7,435 nt of DNA. Origin: an uncultured Muribaculaceae bacterium (GTDB lineage Bacteria > Bacteroidota > Bacteroidia > Bacteroidales > Muribaculaceae). How positions within the stretch are numbered: the stretch's first letter is position 1; each line of letters begins with the position of its first letter. Below the pieces are notes generated by a model. That model was given only the letters and a program-made list of their open reading frames with translations. It did no database searches and had not been told where the DNA came from. Both the position numbers and the translations under genes were made by a program. Below are positions 1 to 7,060 of this stretch, one piece after another. The DNA is taken from the NCBI GenBank assembly GCA_910578665.1, contig CAJTQU010000039.1:1-7435 (forward strand). The letters are read 5' to 3'.

Positions 1-75
1 TCATTCATAATCTCAAACCCTCTGACCCGTCAATATTTTTCAGGACGCCACAATTCAATTAGCGCGAAAAGGCCT

Positions 76-107
76 ATTGTTTATCAAGACACATATTCGT
101 AAATTTG
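76..107 (+). promoter_or_regulatory. Bacteroidetes-type promoter of the CoA-disulfide reductase fusion gene
   Basis: The -33 element reads ATTG (76-79) and the -7 element TAAATTTG (100-107) matches TAnnTTTG exactly, with a 20-bp spacer (80-99). Transcription would start near 111-114, leaving a leader of only about 16-19 nt before the ATG at 130. That is too short for a riboswitch. The leader is A/T-rich with no Shine-Dalgarno sequence, as usual in Bacteroidetes. The -33 box is one base short of TTTG, so it is slightly weaker than the two other promoters in the window. Confidence 0.7.
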
Positions 108-129
108 TAAAAAATATAAAATAACTTAT

Positions 130-2571
130 ATGAGACATGTGATTATAGGAGGAGTTGCCGGTGGTGCTACCGCAGCTGCCAGAATAAGAAGAATATCTGA
201 AAACGATGAAATCATACTTTTTGAAAAAGGTGAATATATCTCATACGCTAACTGCGGCCTACCTTACTATATCGGAGGTACTATCACCGACCGAGACAAA
301 CTGTTCGTTCAGACACCTGAAATGTTCGGACGCAGGTTTAATATCGATGTCAGGATTAAATCTGAAGTAACAGCCATTCATCCAGACAAAAAGACAGTCG
401 AAATCAAAGCTCAGGACGGATCTGTATACGAAGAACACTACGACCGTCTTCTACTTTCACCTGGTGCCGTTCCATTCAAACCGGCACTGCCCGGTATAGA
501 TATTCCAGGCATTTTCACACTTCGCAATGTAGCCGATACAGATGCGGTAAAACATTATCTGGAAAATAACAATGTACGCCGCGCGCTGGTGATAGGAGGA
601 GGTTTCATCGGACTTGAAATGGCCGAAAACCTGCACGATGCCGGGGCAGAGATAACTGTGGTGGAGATGGACAGCCAGGTAATGGCCCCGATTGACTACT
701 CAATGGCCGCTATTGTCCACCAGCACCTCATCCAAAAGGGCGTAAGGCTGTGCCTTAATACCGCCGTAACCTCTTTTGAAAACCAATCAGGTTCGATAGA
801 GGTTTCGCTTGATTCCGGCGAAAAAGTAGCAGCAGATATTGTAATACTGTCAATAGGGGTACGTCCTCTCACCGATCTTGCGTCCCGTGCAGGCATAGAA
901 CTCGGCAAGCGCGGCGGAATCAAAGTGGACGAATATCTCCGGACATCAGTATCAGACATATACGCGGTAGGCGACGCTATCGAGTTTCCACATCCTCTCA
1001 CGAATGAACCATGGCTCAATTATCTCGCCGGACCGGCCAACCGCCAGGCGAGAATTGTCGCAGATAATATGGTGTGGAACGACAAAGTGAAATATGAAGG
1101 CTCCATAGGCACATCCATAGCAAAAGTGTTTGACATGACCGTAGCCGCTACCGGCATCGCGGCCAAAAGCCTCAGACAATCCGAAATCGCCTACCACAGC
1201 ATTACGATACACCCCAATTCTCATGCAGGCTATTATCCAGGAGCCACGCCCATGTCAATCAAGGTAATTTTCTCTCCCGGCACAGGCAAGCTTCTCGGTG
1301 CCCAGATAGTGGGCTATGACGGCGTTGACAAACGGATTGACCAGTTTGCTCAAGTAATCAAAAACAACGGATCGGTGTCAGACCTAACCCGTATCGAGCA
1401 CGCATATGCCCCACCCTATTCTTCGGCAAAAGACCCCGTCGCATTGGCAGGATATGTGGCAGAGAATGTACTGACCGATAGCATGACACCTATTTATTGG
1501 CGCGAACTGCGAGATACGGACAAAGACAGCATAACCCTGATTGACGTACGCACCGCAGACGAATTTGCAACTGGCGCAATAGACGGGGCTATAAATATTC
1601 CGTTAGATGACATGCGACGGTCAATCGACAGAATCCCTACAGACAAACCAATTGTGTTATGCTGCGGAGTGGGACTGAGAGGATACCTAGCATCCAACAT
1701 TCTCAGACAACGAGGATTCAAGAATGTCCGTAATCTCATAGGAGGGCTAAAAACTTACCGTGGCGCTGTCGCAAAGACTGATGCCATGATTACTGGCGGC
1801 TCAGACAAAGCGCAGCCAAAAATGGCTCAAAAGAACAATTCCGATGCGTCCGTAGTAAAAATTGACGCATGCGGACTATCATGTCCGGGACCGATAATGA
1901 AGCTCAAACAGGCCGTGGAAACAGCTCCTGAAGGAGCACAGATACAGATTGAAGCCACCGACCCCGGATTTGCACGTGACGCACAGGCATGGTGCGAATC
2001 CACAGGAAACAATTTTATATCACATGAAAATTCCAAAGGTATAAATACCGTCTTGATCAAGAAAGGTGGTCAAAAAAAGTCCGTGGCATCCGCACCGCAG
2101 GGAAAGGGCAAATCATTTATCATGTTCAGCGATGATCTTGACAAGGCGCTGGCCACTTTCGTATTAGCAAACGGCGCTGCCTCGACCGGAGAAAAAGTCA
2201 CCATATTCTTCACTTTCTGGGGCCTGAACGTAATAAAAAAAGAAAGTAATATCAAGACCCGTAAAGACATTTTTGGCAAAATGTTCGGCATGATGCTACC
2301 CAACAACTCACGCAAACTCAAACTATCGAAAATGAATATGGGAGGGCTAGGCGCCAAAATGATGAGATATATAATGAATCGTAAAAACATTGACTCTCTC
2401 GAGACATTGCGTGACATGGCTGCGGCCAACGGCGTGGAATTCATTGCCTGCCAGATGTCTATGGATGTGATGGGCATAACCAAGGAAGAATTGCTCGACA
2501 ATGTGACCATCGGAGGGGTAGCTACTTATATGAACCGGGCTGAAAATGCAAATGTAAATTTGTTTATATAA
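130..2571 (+). CDS. CoA-disulfide reductase / persulfide reductase fused to rhodanese, TusA and DsrE-like domains
   Basis: This is an FAD-dependent pyridine nucleotide-disulfide oxidoreductase with three C-terminal sulfur-carrier domains, 813 aa, presumably cytosolic (no signal peptide). Residues 1-445 form the CoADR core: FAD-binding IIGGVAGG (5-12), the single redox cysteine Cys42 in NCGLPYYIGG, NAD(P)H-binding VIGGGFIG (154-161), and AVGDA (279-283). Tyr368/369 (AGYYPG) and Tyr426 (HAYAPPYS) match tyrosines conserved in CoA-disulfide reductases. Residues 455-548 are a rhodanese domain with loop CGVGLR (C512-R517). Residues 576-645 are TusA-like with CPGP at 585-588. Residues 660-813 are DsrE-like with Cys774 in ACQMSMDVMG. 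Family knowledge: CoADR-rhodanese enzymes reduce CoA disulfide or CoA/glutathione persulfides using NADH. The fused TusA and DsrE domains suggest sulfane sulfur is relayed between cysteines within one chain (inference). The true substrate cannot be decided from sequence. It is monocistronic, with its own promoter and a hairpin downstream. Confidence 0.92.
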   Translation: MRHVIIGGVAGGATAAARIRRISENDEIILFEKGEYISYANCGLPYYIGGTITDRDKLFVQTPEMFGRRFNIDVRIKSEVTAIHPDKKTVEIKAQDGSVYEEHYDRLLLSPGAVPFKPALPGIDIPGIFTLRNVADTDAVKHYLENNNVRRALVIGGGFIGLEMAENLHDAGAEITVVEMDSQVMAPIDYSMAAIVHQHLIQKGVRLCLNTAVTSFENQSGSIEVSLDSGEKVAADIVILSIGVRPLTDLASRAGIELGKRGGIKVDEYLRTSVSDIYAVGDAIEFPHPLTNEPWLNYLAGPANRQARIVADNMVWNDKVKYEGSIGTSIAKVFDMTVAATGIAAKSLRQSEIAYHSITIHPNSHAGYYPGATPMSIKVIFSPGTGKLLGAQIVGYDGVDKRIDQFAQVIKNNGSVSDLTRIEHAYAPPYSSAKDPVALAGYVAENVLTDSMTPIYWRELRDTDKDSITLIDVRTADEFATGAIDGAINIPLDDMRRSIDRIPTDKPIVLCCGVGLRGYLASNILRQRGFKNVRNLIGGLKTYRGAVAKTDAMITGGSDKAQPKMAQKNNSDASVVKIDACGLSCPGPIMKLKQAVETAPEGAQIQIEATDPGFARDAQAWCESTGNNFISHENSKGINTVLIKKGGQKKSVASAPQGKGKSFIMFSDDLDKALATFVLANGAASTGEKVTIFFTFWGLNVIKKESNIKTRKDIFGKMFGMMLPNNSRKLKLSKMNMGGLGAKMMRYIMNRKNIDSLETLRDMAAANGVEFIACQMSMDVMGITKEELLDNVTIGGVATYMNRAENANVNLFI

Positions 2572-2593
2572 CGATATATCAAAATCTCTCGCA

Positions 2594-2631
2594 CAGGCAT
2601 CCAGTCTGACAACCAATACAGACACAGCCTG
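2594..2631 (+). other. Weak interrupted hairpin just downstream of the oxidoreductase gene
   Basis: CAGGC (2594-2598) pairs with GCCTG (2627-2631), and inside it GTCTG (2604-2608) pairs with CAGAC (2619-2623), separated by an internal loop. It lies 22 nt after the stop codon and has no T-run. It could be a 3'-UTR structure or chance. No gene is visible between 2572 and 2839. Confidence 0.25.
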
Positions 2632-2664
2632 CTAATTAAGGAGCGAAGTTTATAACCATACTGT

Positions 2665-2718
2665 AACATACCCCGAATAAGGCCTGTATTATGATGCAGA
2701 CCTTATTCGGGGTATGTT
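2665..2718 (+). terminator. Long perfect stem-loop, probable terminator or 3' processing hairpin
   Basis: The arms at 2665-2682 and 2701-2718 are perfectly complementary over 18 bp (AACATACCCCGAATAAGG and its reverse complement). A C/A mismatch follows, then three more pairs (CTG/CAG) and a loop of about 10 nt. It sits about 95 nt beyond the stop of the oxidoreductase gene and is the best terminator candidate for it. Only TTTG follows the stem, so a classic U-tract is lacking. It could instead stabilise the mRNA 3' end, or be a remnant of a small repeat element. Confidence 0.5.
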
Positions 2719-2760
2719 TGCCTCCTCCAAAATCCATGCCATTACAAGAATCATCGTTAC

Positions 2761-2795
2761 AAACTATTCCAATGTTTGTAAGATTGGAATAGTTT
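2761..2795. promoter_or_regulatory. 35-bp dyad overlapping the fic promoter, probable operator (copy 1)
   Basis: The left arm AAACTATTCCAAT (2761-2773) and right arm ATTGGAATAGTTT (2783-2795) are perfect inverted repeats of 13 bp around a 9-nt loop. The -33 box TTTG (2775-2778) lies in the loop and the right arm fills most of the -33/-7 spacer, so a bound dimer would block RNA polymerase. The dyad lies upstream of the predicted transcription start, so the fic transcript would not contain it; this favours a DNA site over an RNA hairpin. A near-identical copy follows fic at 4151-4185. The winged-helix domain of the Fic protein is the obvious candidate binder (inference). Confidence 0.65.
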
Positions 2796-2806
2796 AATTA
2801 CCTTTG
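2775..2806 (+). promoter_or_regulatory. Bacteroidetes-type promoter of fic
   Basis: TTTG (2775-2778), a 20-bp spacer, and TACCTTTG (2799-2806) give a full match to the Bacteroidetes -33/-7 consensus. The start of transcription is expected near 2810-2813, about 27-30 nt before the ATG at 2840. The promoter is embedded in the 2761-2795 dyad. Confidence 0.8.
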
Positions 2807-2839
2807 CATAAGGTTTAACAAAAACATAAAAATCATTAT

Positions 2840-4144
2840 ATGATAGAACTGCCGCCTCATACAGAACCAGCTAAGACACCGGTCAACATATTGAGCATGG
2901 ACAAGGCTTTATTGGAAGAGTTAAACAAACTACTGGATGAATATTCATACTGGAGCGATATCAAATATAAGAAAATCCACGGGATCGACAGCAGTACGGA
3001 TATATGGAGCCTTGTCAAAACTATACGAACGACAAAATCTATTGAGGTATATGCTCCGTATAAACTGCATTTTAGCCTTACCAACAACATGATGAGGCTA
3101 TGTCATATATTTGATATGAAATTTGGCGGAGCATGGGGGAGCGAATCTGTACTCCCTCAAGAAAACAGACAGCGGTATTTAGTTGGGTCAATAATTGAAG
3201 AAGCCATATCTTCCAGCCAAATGGAAGGAGCGTCTACCACAAGGAAGATTGCCAAGGAAATGCTTCGCAAGAATATCACCCCAAAAGATAAATCACAACG
3301 GATGATTTATAATAACTTTCAAACAATCAATTATCTGTCATCACACACAAATGTACCTTTATCCATCGATTTCATACTTAATATTCATTCCCTAATTACC
3401 GACTCTACCTTAGACAATCCGGAAGACAGCGGCCGGTTCAGAGAAAACAATGATGTTGTTGTCGAAAATGCTATCACCCACGAAATCGTACATACACCAC
3501 CCTGTTACACCGAAATCCCTGCAGCCATGGAATGGCTTGTAAATTTTGCGAACAGTGAAAATTCGGCTACATTCATCCATCCTATTATAAAAGCTATTAT
3601 AATTCATTTTTTTATATCGTACCTGCATCCGTTTGTTGACGGAAACGGAAGAACCGCAAGAGCACTCTTCCATTGGTATATGCTCAAGTATGGTTACTGG
3701 CTAACCGAATATATGTCAATTTCAAGAGTGATATACAAATCAAAAGCTTCATATGAAAAAGCATTCCTGCGGACAGAAGCTGACGAAAACGACATGGGAT
3801 ATTTCATAACCTATCATTTAAACGCCCTTGAAAAAGCTTTTAACGAACTTAAAAGATACATATCCCGAAAAACTGCACAACAAAACGATCAAAACCGTCT
3901 CCTAAGAATCGGAGACATAAACCAGAGGCAAGCAGAAATACTTTACATGCTTTTAAAGGATGAAAACATGGTGCTTACAGTAAAAGATGTCAGTTCAAAA
4001 CTTCTTGTCACTCCTACAACTGCAAAGCATGACATTGTAGGATTAATCAACAAAGGACTATTATCCGAAATTTCCTTAAACAGACAAAAGAAAGGGTATA
4101 TAAGGGGATCTCAATATCAGGAAAAAGTCGAAGCTGTTTTTTAA
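2840..4144 (+). CDS. Fic-family AMP-transferase with inhibitory helix and C-terminal winged helix
   Basis: Fic proteins usually transfer AMP from ATP to a hydroxyl side chain of a target protein. The catalytic motif HPFVDGNGRTAR (263-274) is complete: H263, D267, the GNG anion-binding turn, R271 and R274. SSQMEG (125-130) fits the (S/T)xxxE(G/N) inhibitory motif. It lies before the Fic core, so this is a class II, self-inhibited Fic that needs no separate antitoxin, and none is encoded nearby. Residues 1-110 form the N-terminal extension seen in Fic proteins with a C-terminal HTH. Residues about 361-422 look like a winged helix: LTVKDVSSKLLVTPTTAKHD, then GLINKGLLSE and a basic wing (NRQKKGY). 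The reading frame is intact. It is visibly AT-richer than the flanking genes, hinting at transfer. It has its own promoter with an overlapping dyad and a second dyad after the stop, suggesting autoregulation (inference). The target protein cannot be predicted. Confidence 0.92.
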   Translation: MIELPPHTEPAKTPVNILSMDKALLEELNKLLDEYSYWSDIKYKKIHGIDSSTDIWSLVKTIRTTKSIEVYAPYKLHFSLTNNMMRLCHIFDMKFGGAWGSESVLPQENRQRYLVGSIIEEAISSSQMEGASTTRKIAKEMLRKNITPKDKSQRMIYNNFQTINYLSSHTNVPLSIDFILNIHSLITDSTLDNPEDSGRFRENNDVVVENAITHEIVHTPPCYTEIPAAMEWLVNFANSENSATFIHPIIKAIIIHFFISYLHPFVDGNGRTARALFHWYMLKYGYWLTEYMSISRVIYKSKASYEKAFLRTEADENDMGYFITYHLNALEKAFNELKRYISRKTAQQNDQNRLLRIGDINQRQAEILYMLLKDENMVLTVKDVSSKLLVTPTTAKHDIVGLINKGLLSEISLNRQKKGYIRGSQYQEKVEAVF

Positions 4145-4146
4145 AC

Positions 4147-4189
4147 ATCCAAACTATTCCAATCTTGTTAAGATTGGAATAGTTTGGAT
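4147..4189. promoter_or_regulatory. Second copy of the fic dyad, extended to a 20-bp stem (operator and/or bidirectional terminator)
   Basis: The arms ATCCAAACTATTCCAATCTT (4147-4166) and 4170-4189 are perfect 20-bp inverted repeats with a 3-nt loop. The inner 35 bp (4151-4185) matches the dyad at 2761-2795 in 32 of 35 positions, and all differences fall in the central loop. It begins 2 nt after the fic stop and lies in the 66-bp gap between the convergent fic and msrAB genes, where a bidirectional terminator is expected. No good T-run follows on either strand. The sequence identity with the promoter dyad is better explained by a shared DNA-binding protein or a duplication than by termination alone. 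Confidence 0.65.
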
Positions 4190-4210
4190 ACAAATAATGC
4201 AGCCGACATA

Positions 4211-5269
4211 CTAACGGACATATTTGATGTATGCTCCATAACCCTCTTTCTCCATATCTGACAAAGGGATAAACCTTAACGATGCCGAATTAATACAATA
4301 ACGAAGTCCGCCAGACGCACGCGGACCGTCGGGAAAAACATGGCCCAGGTGTATGTCACTATTTGCAGAACGGACTTCAGTTCTGTCCATACCATGGCTA
4401 AGGTCTCTATTCTCGGTCACAATATCATTCTCTATAGGACGGGTGAAACTCGGCCAGCCGCATCCTGAATCGAACTTGTCAGAGGAAGAAAATAGCGGTT
4501 CTCCGGTAACTATGTCCACATAAATACCCTTGCGATGTTCATCCCAGTATTCATTGTCAAACGGTGGCTCGGTTGCATTCTCCTGGGTTACCGCATACTG
4601 GATCGGTGTCAGCTTATGGCGCAATTCATCCTTAGAAACTGATCCTGCATCCGCATTACGGGCAATCTCAAATAATTTCGGATCAATATGACAATAGCCT
4701 CCAGGATTTTTACCAAGATAGTCCTGATGATAATCTTCCGCAACGTAAAAATTATCCAGCGGCCCGACTTCAACTGCGAACCGGCTGCCATAACGCGACC
4801 TGTATGGTTCGATGTATTCCTCAATACTCTTTGCATCCCGGCTGCCGGTATAATATATACCTGTACGATATTGTGTGCCTGAATCATTTCCCTGCCGGTC
4901 TACTGACGTAGGGTCTATGGAAAGCATATACAGCTCTATCAACCTGCCAAGCTCTACTTTTGACGGATCATACGTCACCTTTACTGCTTCGGCAGCCCCT
5001 GTCGTACCAGTACAGACCTCCCTATAATCAGGATAAGCAATTTTTGAATTGGCATATCCGACTTCTGTGCCAATCACACCGGGGACCTGGTTGAAAAGAT
5101 GTTCCGTCCCCCAAAAACAACCTCCTGCAAAATATATTTCCTTGCTGTCTTCCATATGATTTGAAATTAAATGATTAGACTCTGACGATGAATGCGGCAA
5201 ACACGCTCCGGCCATTGCCGGAAACAATGCAATAGCGGTTAAAAACTTATACATATATTTAAACACCAT
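4211..5269 (-). CDS. msrAB: Bifunctional peptide methionine sulfoxide reductase MsrA-MsrB, exported
   Basis: This 352-aa fusion repairs both diastereomers of methionine sulfoxide in oxidised proteins. MsrA (about 44-200) has the catalytic GCFWG motif with Cys51, plus Cys86 (EVCTGTTGAAE) and Cys193 (GGYCHIDP), either of which could help resolve the disulfide. MsrB (about 215-345) has the resolving-type Cys270 in SGCGWPSF, HLGHVF (307-312) and catalytic Cys325 in RYCINS. The zinc-binding CxxC pairs of some MsrB proteins are absent. The N-terminus (MVFKYMYKF, then a hydrophobic stretch ending AMAGAC) looks like a signal peptide with a relaxed lipobox at Cys23, so the enzyme is probably periplasmic or lipid-anchored. 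Met6 (5254) is an equally plausible start. Met39 (5155), directly before the catalytic domain, would give a cytosolic form. The gene converges on fic and diverges from the amylase gene. Terminal electron donors (thioredoxin or a membrane relay) are not encoded here. Confidence 0.95.
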   Translation of the reverse strand: MVFKYMYKFLTAIALFPAMAGACLPHSSSESNHLISNHMEDSKEIYFAGGCFWGTEHLFNQVPGVIGTEVGYANSKIAYPDYREVCTGTTGAAEAVKVTYDPSKVELGRLIELYMLSIDPTSVDRQGNDSGTQYRTGIYYTGSRDAKSIEEYIEPYRSRYGSRFAVEVGPLDNFYVAEDYHQDYLGKNPGGYCHIDPKLFEIARNADAGSVSKDELRHKLTPIQYAVTQENATEPPFDNEYWDEHRKGIYVDIVTGEPLFSSSDKFDSGCGWPSFTRPIENDIVTENRDLSHGMDRTEVRSANSDIHLGHVFPDGPRASGGLRYCINSASLRFIPLSDMEKEGYGAYIKYVR

Positions 5270-5529
5270 GTATATATAACGAACACAAAACTGCTGTTGT
5301 TGACCATCTCATCCACGGACAAGACATCTATTAAAAAAGTACCCAGCGCATAGCCACGGACGTATCAGTATGATTATCAGAGTAAAGTGTTATAAAATCA
5401 CATCCATATACATACATAAAAGCACCTATAGATAGTACCTTTTTACATGTTTTAACGATATTTCCAGACCTCGCGGTGTTTTAACCTTATTGCACATCAC
5501 ATCAAGCAACCTAAACGACTAAAGATATT
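5270..5529. other. Divergent intergenic region between msrAB and the amylase gene
   Basis: These 260 bp must hold the promoters of both divergent genes, yet no full -33/-7 pair is visible on either strand. The nearest matches are CAAAACTG (5286-5293; minus-strand CAGTTTTG, one mismatch) for msrAB and TACCTTTT (5436-5443, one mismatch) for the amylase. Neither has a -33 box at 20 bp. This may mean activator-dependent or alternative-sigma promoters. No ORF, tRNA or strong hairpin was found in it. Confidence 0.4.
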
Positions 5530-6984
5530 ATGAAAAACGGAGTAATGATTCAGTATTTTGAGTGGAATATGCCCAACGACGGGCAATTATGGAACCAATT
5601 GGCAGAAGATGCGTCACATCTGGCAGAACAGGGATTCACATCGGTATGGATACCGCCTGCTTATAAGGCTGACGAGCAGCAGGACGAGGGATATGCCACT
5701 TACGACCTGTATGATTTCGGCGAATTTGACCAGAAAGGCAGTATACGCACGAAATATGGCACGCGCGCCGAACTGGAGAATGCAGTTGCCGCGCTGCACG
5801 AAGCAGGCCTGCAGGTCTTGCTGGACACCGTGCTCAACCATAAGGCCGGAGGCGATTATGCCGAAAGATTCGAGGCCGTGGAAGTAGATCCTGACGACCG
5901 CAACACAGAAATCGGCACTCCTCGCGAAATCGAGGCTATGACGGGATATTCGTTCGAGGGCCGTGGAGACAAATATTCGAGTTACAAATGGCACTGGTAT
6001 GATTTCTCCGGTGTCGACTATGACGCCGTCACAGAAAGCAACGCCATATTCCGCATAATCGGCGAGGGCAAGGGATGGAGCCAGGGCGTAGATACCGAAA
6101 ACGGCAATTACGACTATCTGCTGGCCAATGATATTGATCTTGACAGGCCTGAAGTTGCCGCCGAACTGGAGTACTGGGGCCATTGGGCTGTCAATGAATT
6201 TGGATTTGACGGATTCCGTATGGACGCGGTAAAGCATATGGACTACAATTTCATACGGAAATTCATAGACAGCGTGCGACATACAACAGGCAGAGACCTA
6301 TACGCCGTGGGGGAATACTGGAGCGGCGACATAGAAGCATTATTAGAATTCGCTACAAACACCGGCGAGACACTGGACCTATTTGACGCTCCTCTGCATT
6401 ATAATTTCCACGCAGCCTCGACACAAGGCAATACATTCGATATGAGCACATTGCTGCATGGCACTCTTGTGGAGCGAAAGCCGGGCCTGGCTGTCACGCT
6501 GGTTGAAAACCACGATTCTCAACCCGGCAGTTCGCTGGAATCCAATGTGGAAGACTGGTTCAAACCACTTGCCTACGGACTTATACTGCTCATGAAAGAG
6601 GGCTATCCCGTAGTCTTCTATGGCGATTATTACTCAACCGGGTGCGTGGCATCTCCCCACAGAAAAATAATTGACATACTCATAGACGCCAGACGCAATT
6701 ATGCATATGGCGACCAGGAACTATACTTCGACCATCCGTCCTGCGTTGGCCTAGTGCGCAAAGGCGAAGAAGCACATCCTGGCTCAGGCCTGGTCCTACT
6801 CATGAGCAATGACTGTGACGGCACTAAGAAAATGTCTCTCGGTGAAACACACGCCGGCGAGATATGGCATGAAATAACCGGCTGCGTGAATCACGAAGTC
6901 ACACTTGACGAACACGGGAGTGCCGAATTCACAGTGCCAGGATGCAACCTCGCAGTATGGGTAATGCGCCCTTCAGAGCAATGA
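5530..6984 (+). CDS. Cytoplasmic alpha-amylase, GH13 (subfamily 5-like)
   Basis: This is a 484-aa endo-acting alpha-1,4-glucan hydrolase, the usual length for the cytoplasmic or liquefying-type alpha-amylases resembling E. coli AmyA and Bacillus AmyS. It starts directly with the catalytic barrel (MIQYFEWNMPNDG, 6-18) and has no signal peptide, so it should act on intracellular glucans such as glycogen or imported maltodextrins. The four GH13 regions are intact: DTVLNH (99-104), GFRMDAVKH with nucleophile Asp232 (228-236), GEYW with acid/base Glu262 (261-264), and ENHDSQ with Asp329 (326-331). FYGDYY (363-368) and the C-terminal beta domain (about 395-480: YFDHPSCVGLVRKG, HAGEIWHEITG) complete the family pattern. 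It is not next to a Sus-type transporter or glycogen genes, so it appears to be a solitary unit. Promoter evidence is weak. No clear terminator separates it from the tRNA gene 76 bp downstream. Confidence 0.93.
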   Translation: MKNGVMIQYFEWNMPNDGQLWNQLAEDASHLAEQGFTSVWIPPAYKADEQQDEGYATYDLYDFGEFDQKGSIRTKYGTRAELENAVAALHEAGLQVLLDTVLNHKAGGDYAERFEAVEVDPDDRNTEIGTPREIEAMTGYSFEGRGDKYSSYKWHWYDFSGVDYDAVTESNAIFRIIGEGKGWSQGVDTENGNYDYLLANDIDLDRPEVAAELEYWGHWAVNEFGFDGFRMDAVKHMDYNFIRKFIDSVRHTTGRDLYAVGEYWSGDIEALLEFATNTGETLDLFDAPLHYNFHAASTQGNTFDMSTLLHGTLVERKPGLAVTLVENHDSQPGSSLESNVEDWFKPLAYGLILLMKEGYPVVFYGDYYSTGCVASPHRKIIDILIDARRNYAYGDQELYFDHPSCVGLVRKGEEAHPGSGLVLLMSNDCDGTKKMSLGETHAGEIWHEITGCVNHEVTLDEHGSAEFTVPGCNLAVWVMRPSEQ

Positions 6985-7018
6985 AAGTATGGCATAATCC
7001 AATAAAAACGGATGCTTA

Positions 7019-7050
7019 TTTGTGTGATTCAAAAAAAACATGTAACTTTG
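7019..7050 (+). promoter_or_regulatory. Bacteroidetes-type promoter of tRNA-Leu
   Basis: TTTG (7019-7022), a 20-bp spacer and TAACTTTG (7043-7050) give a perfect consensus match. Transcription would start at about 7054-7057, a few nucleotides before the mature tRNA 5' end at 7061, leaving a very short leader for RNase P to remove. Confidence 0.8.
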
Positions 7051-7060
7051 CAGCCGTAAA

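Noticed and set aside
1..129. Possible riboswitch or leader, or the end of an upstream gene
   Set aside because: The promoter at 76-107 leaves a leader under 20 nt, and bases 1-75 show no ORF, hairpin or repeat I can support.
2070..2510. 146-aa open frame on the minus strand inside the oxidoreductase gene
   Set aside because: It overlaps the conserved DsrE-like domain in antisense and has low-complexity, non-family-like sequence.
2572..2839. Possible small antitoxin gene in front of fic
   Set aside because: No ORF of useful length is present. The inhibitory motif is inside the Fic protein itself (125-130), so no separate antitoxin is expected.
2761..4189. CRISPR-like or tandem repeat reading of the two dyads
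   Set aside because: There are only two copies, about 1.4 kb apart and separated by one gene, with no spacer series and no cas genes.
4688..4882. 64-aa open frame opposite msrAB, a possible small gene
   Set aside because: It lies wholly within the conserved MsrA region and has no supporting promoter or family resemblance.
5614..6282. 222-aa open frame on the minus strand inside the amylase gene
   Set aside because: It is antisense to strongly conserved GH13 motifs, shows no recognisable domain and has no promoter; it is a shadow of the amylase coding sequence.
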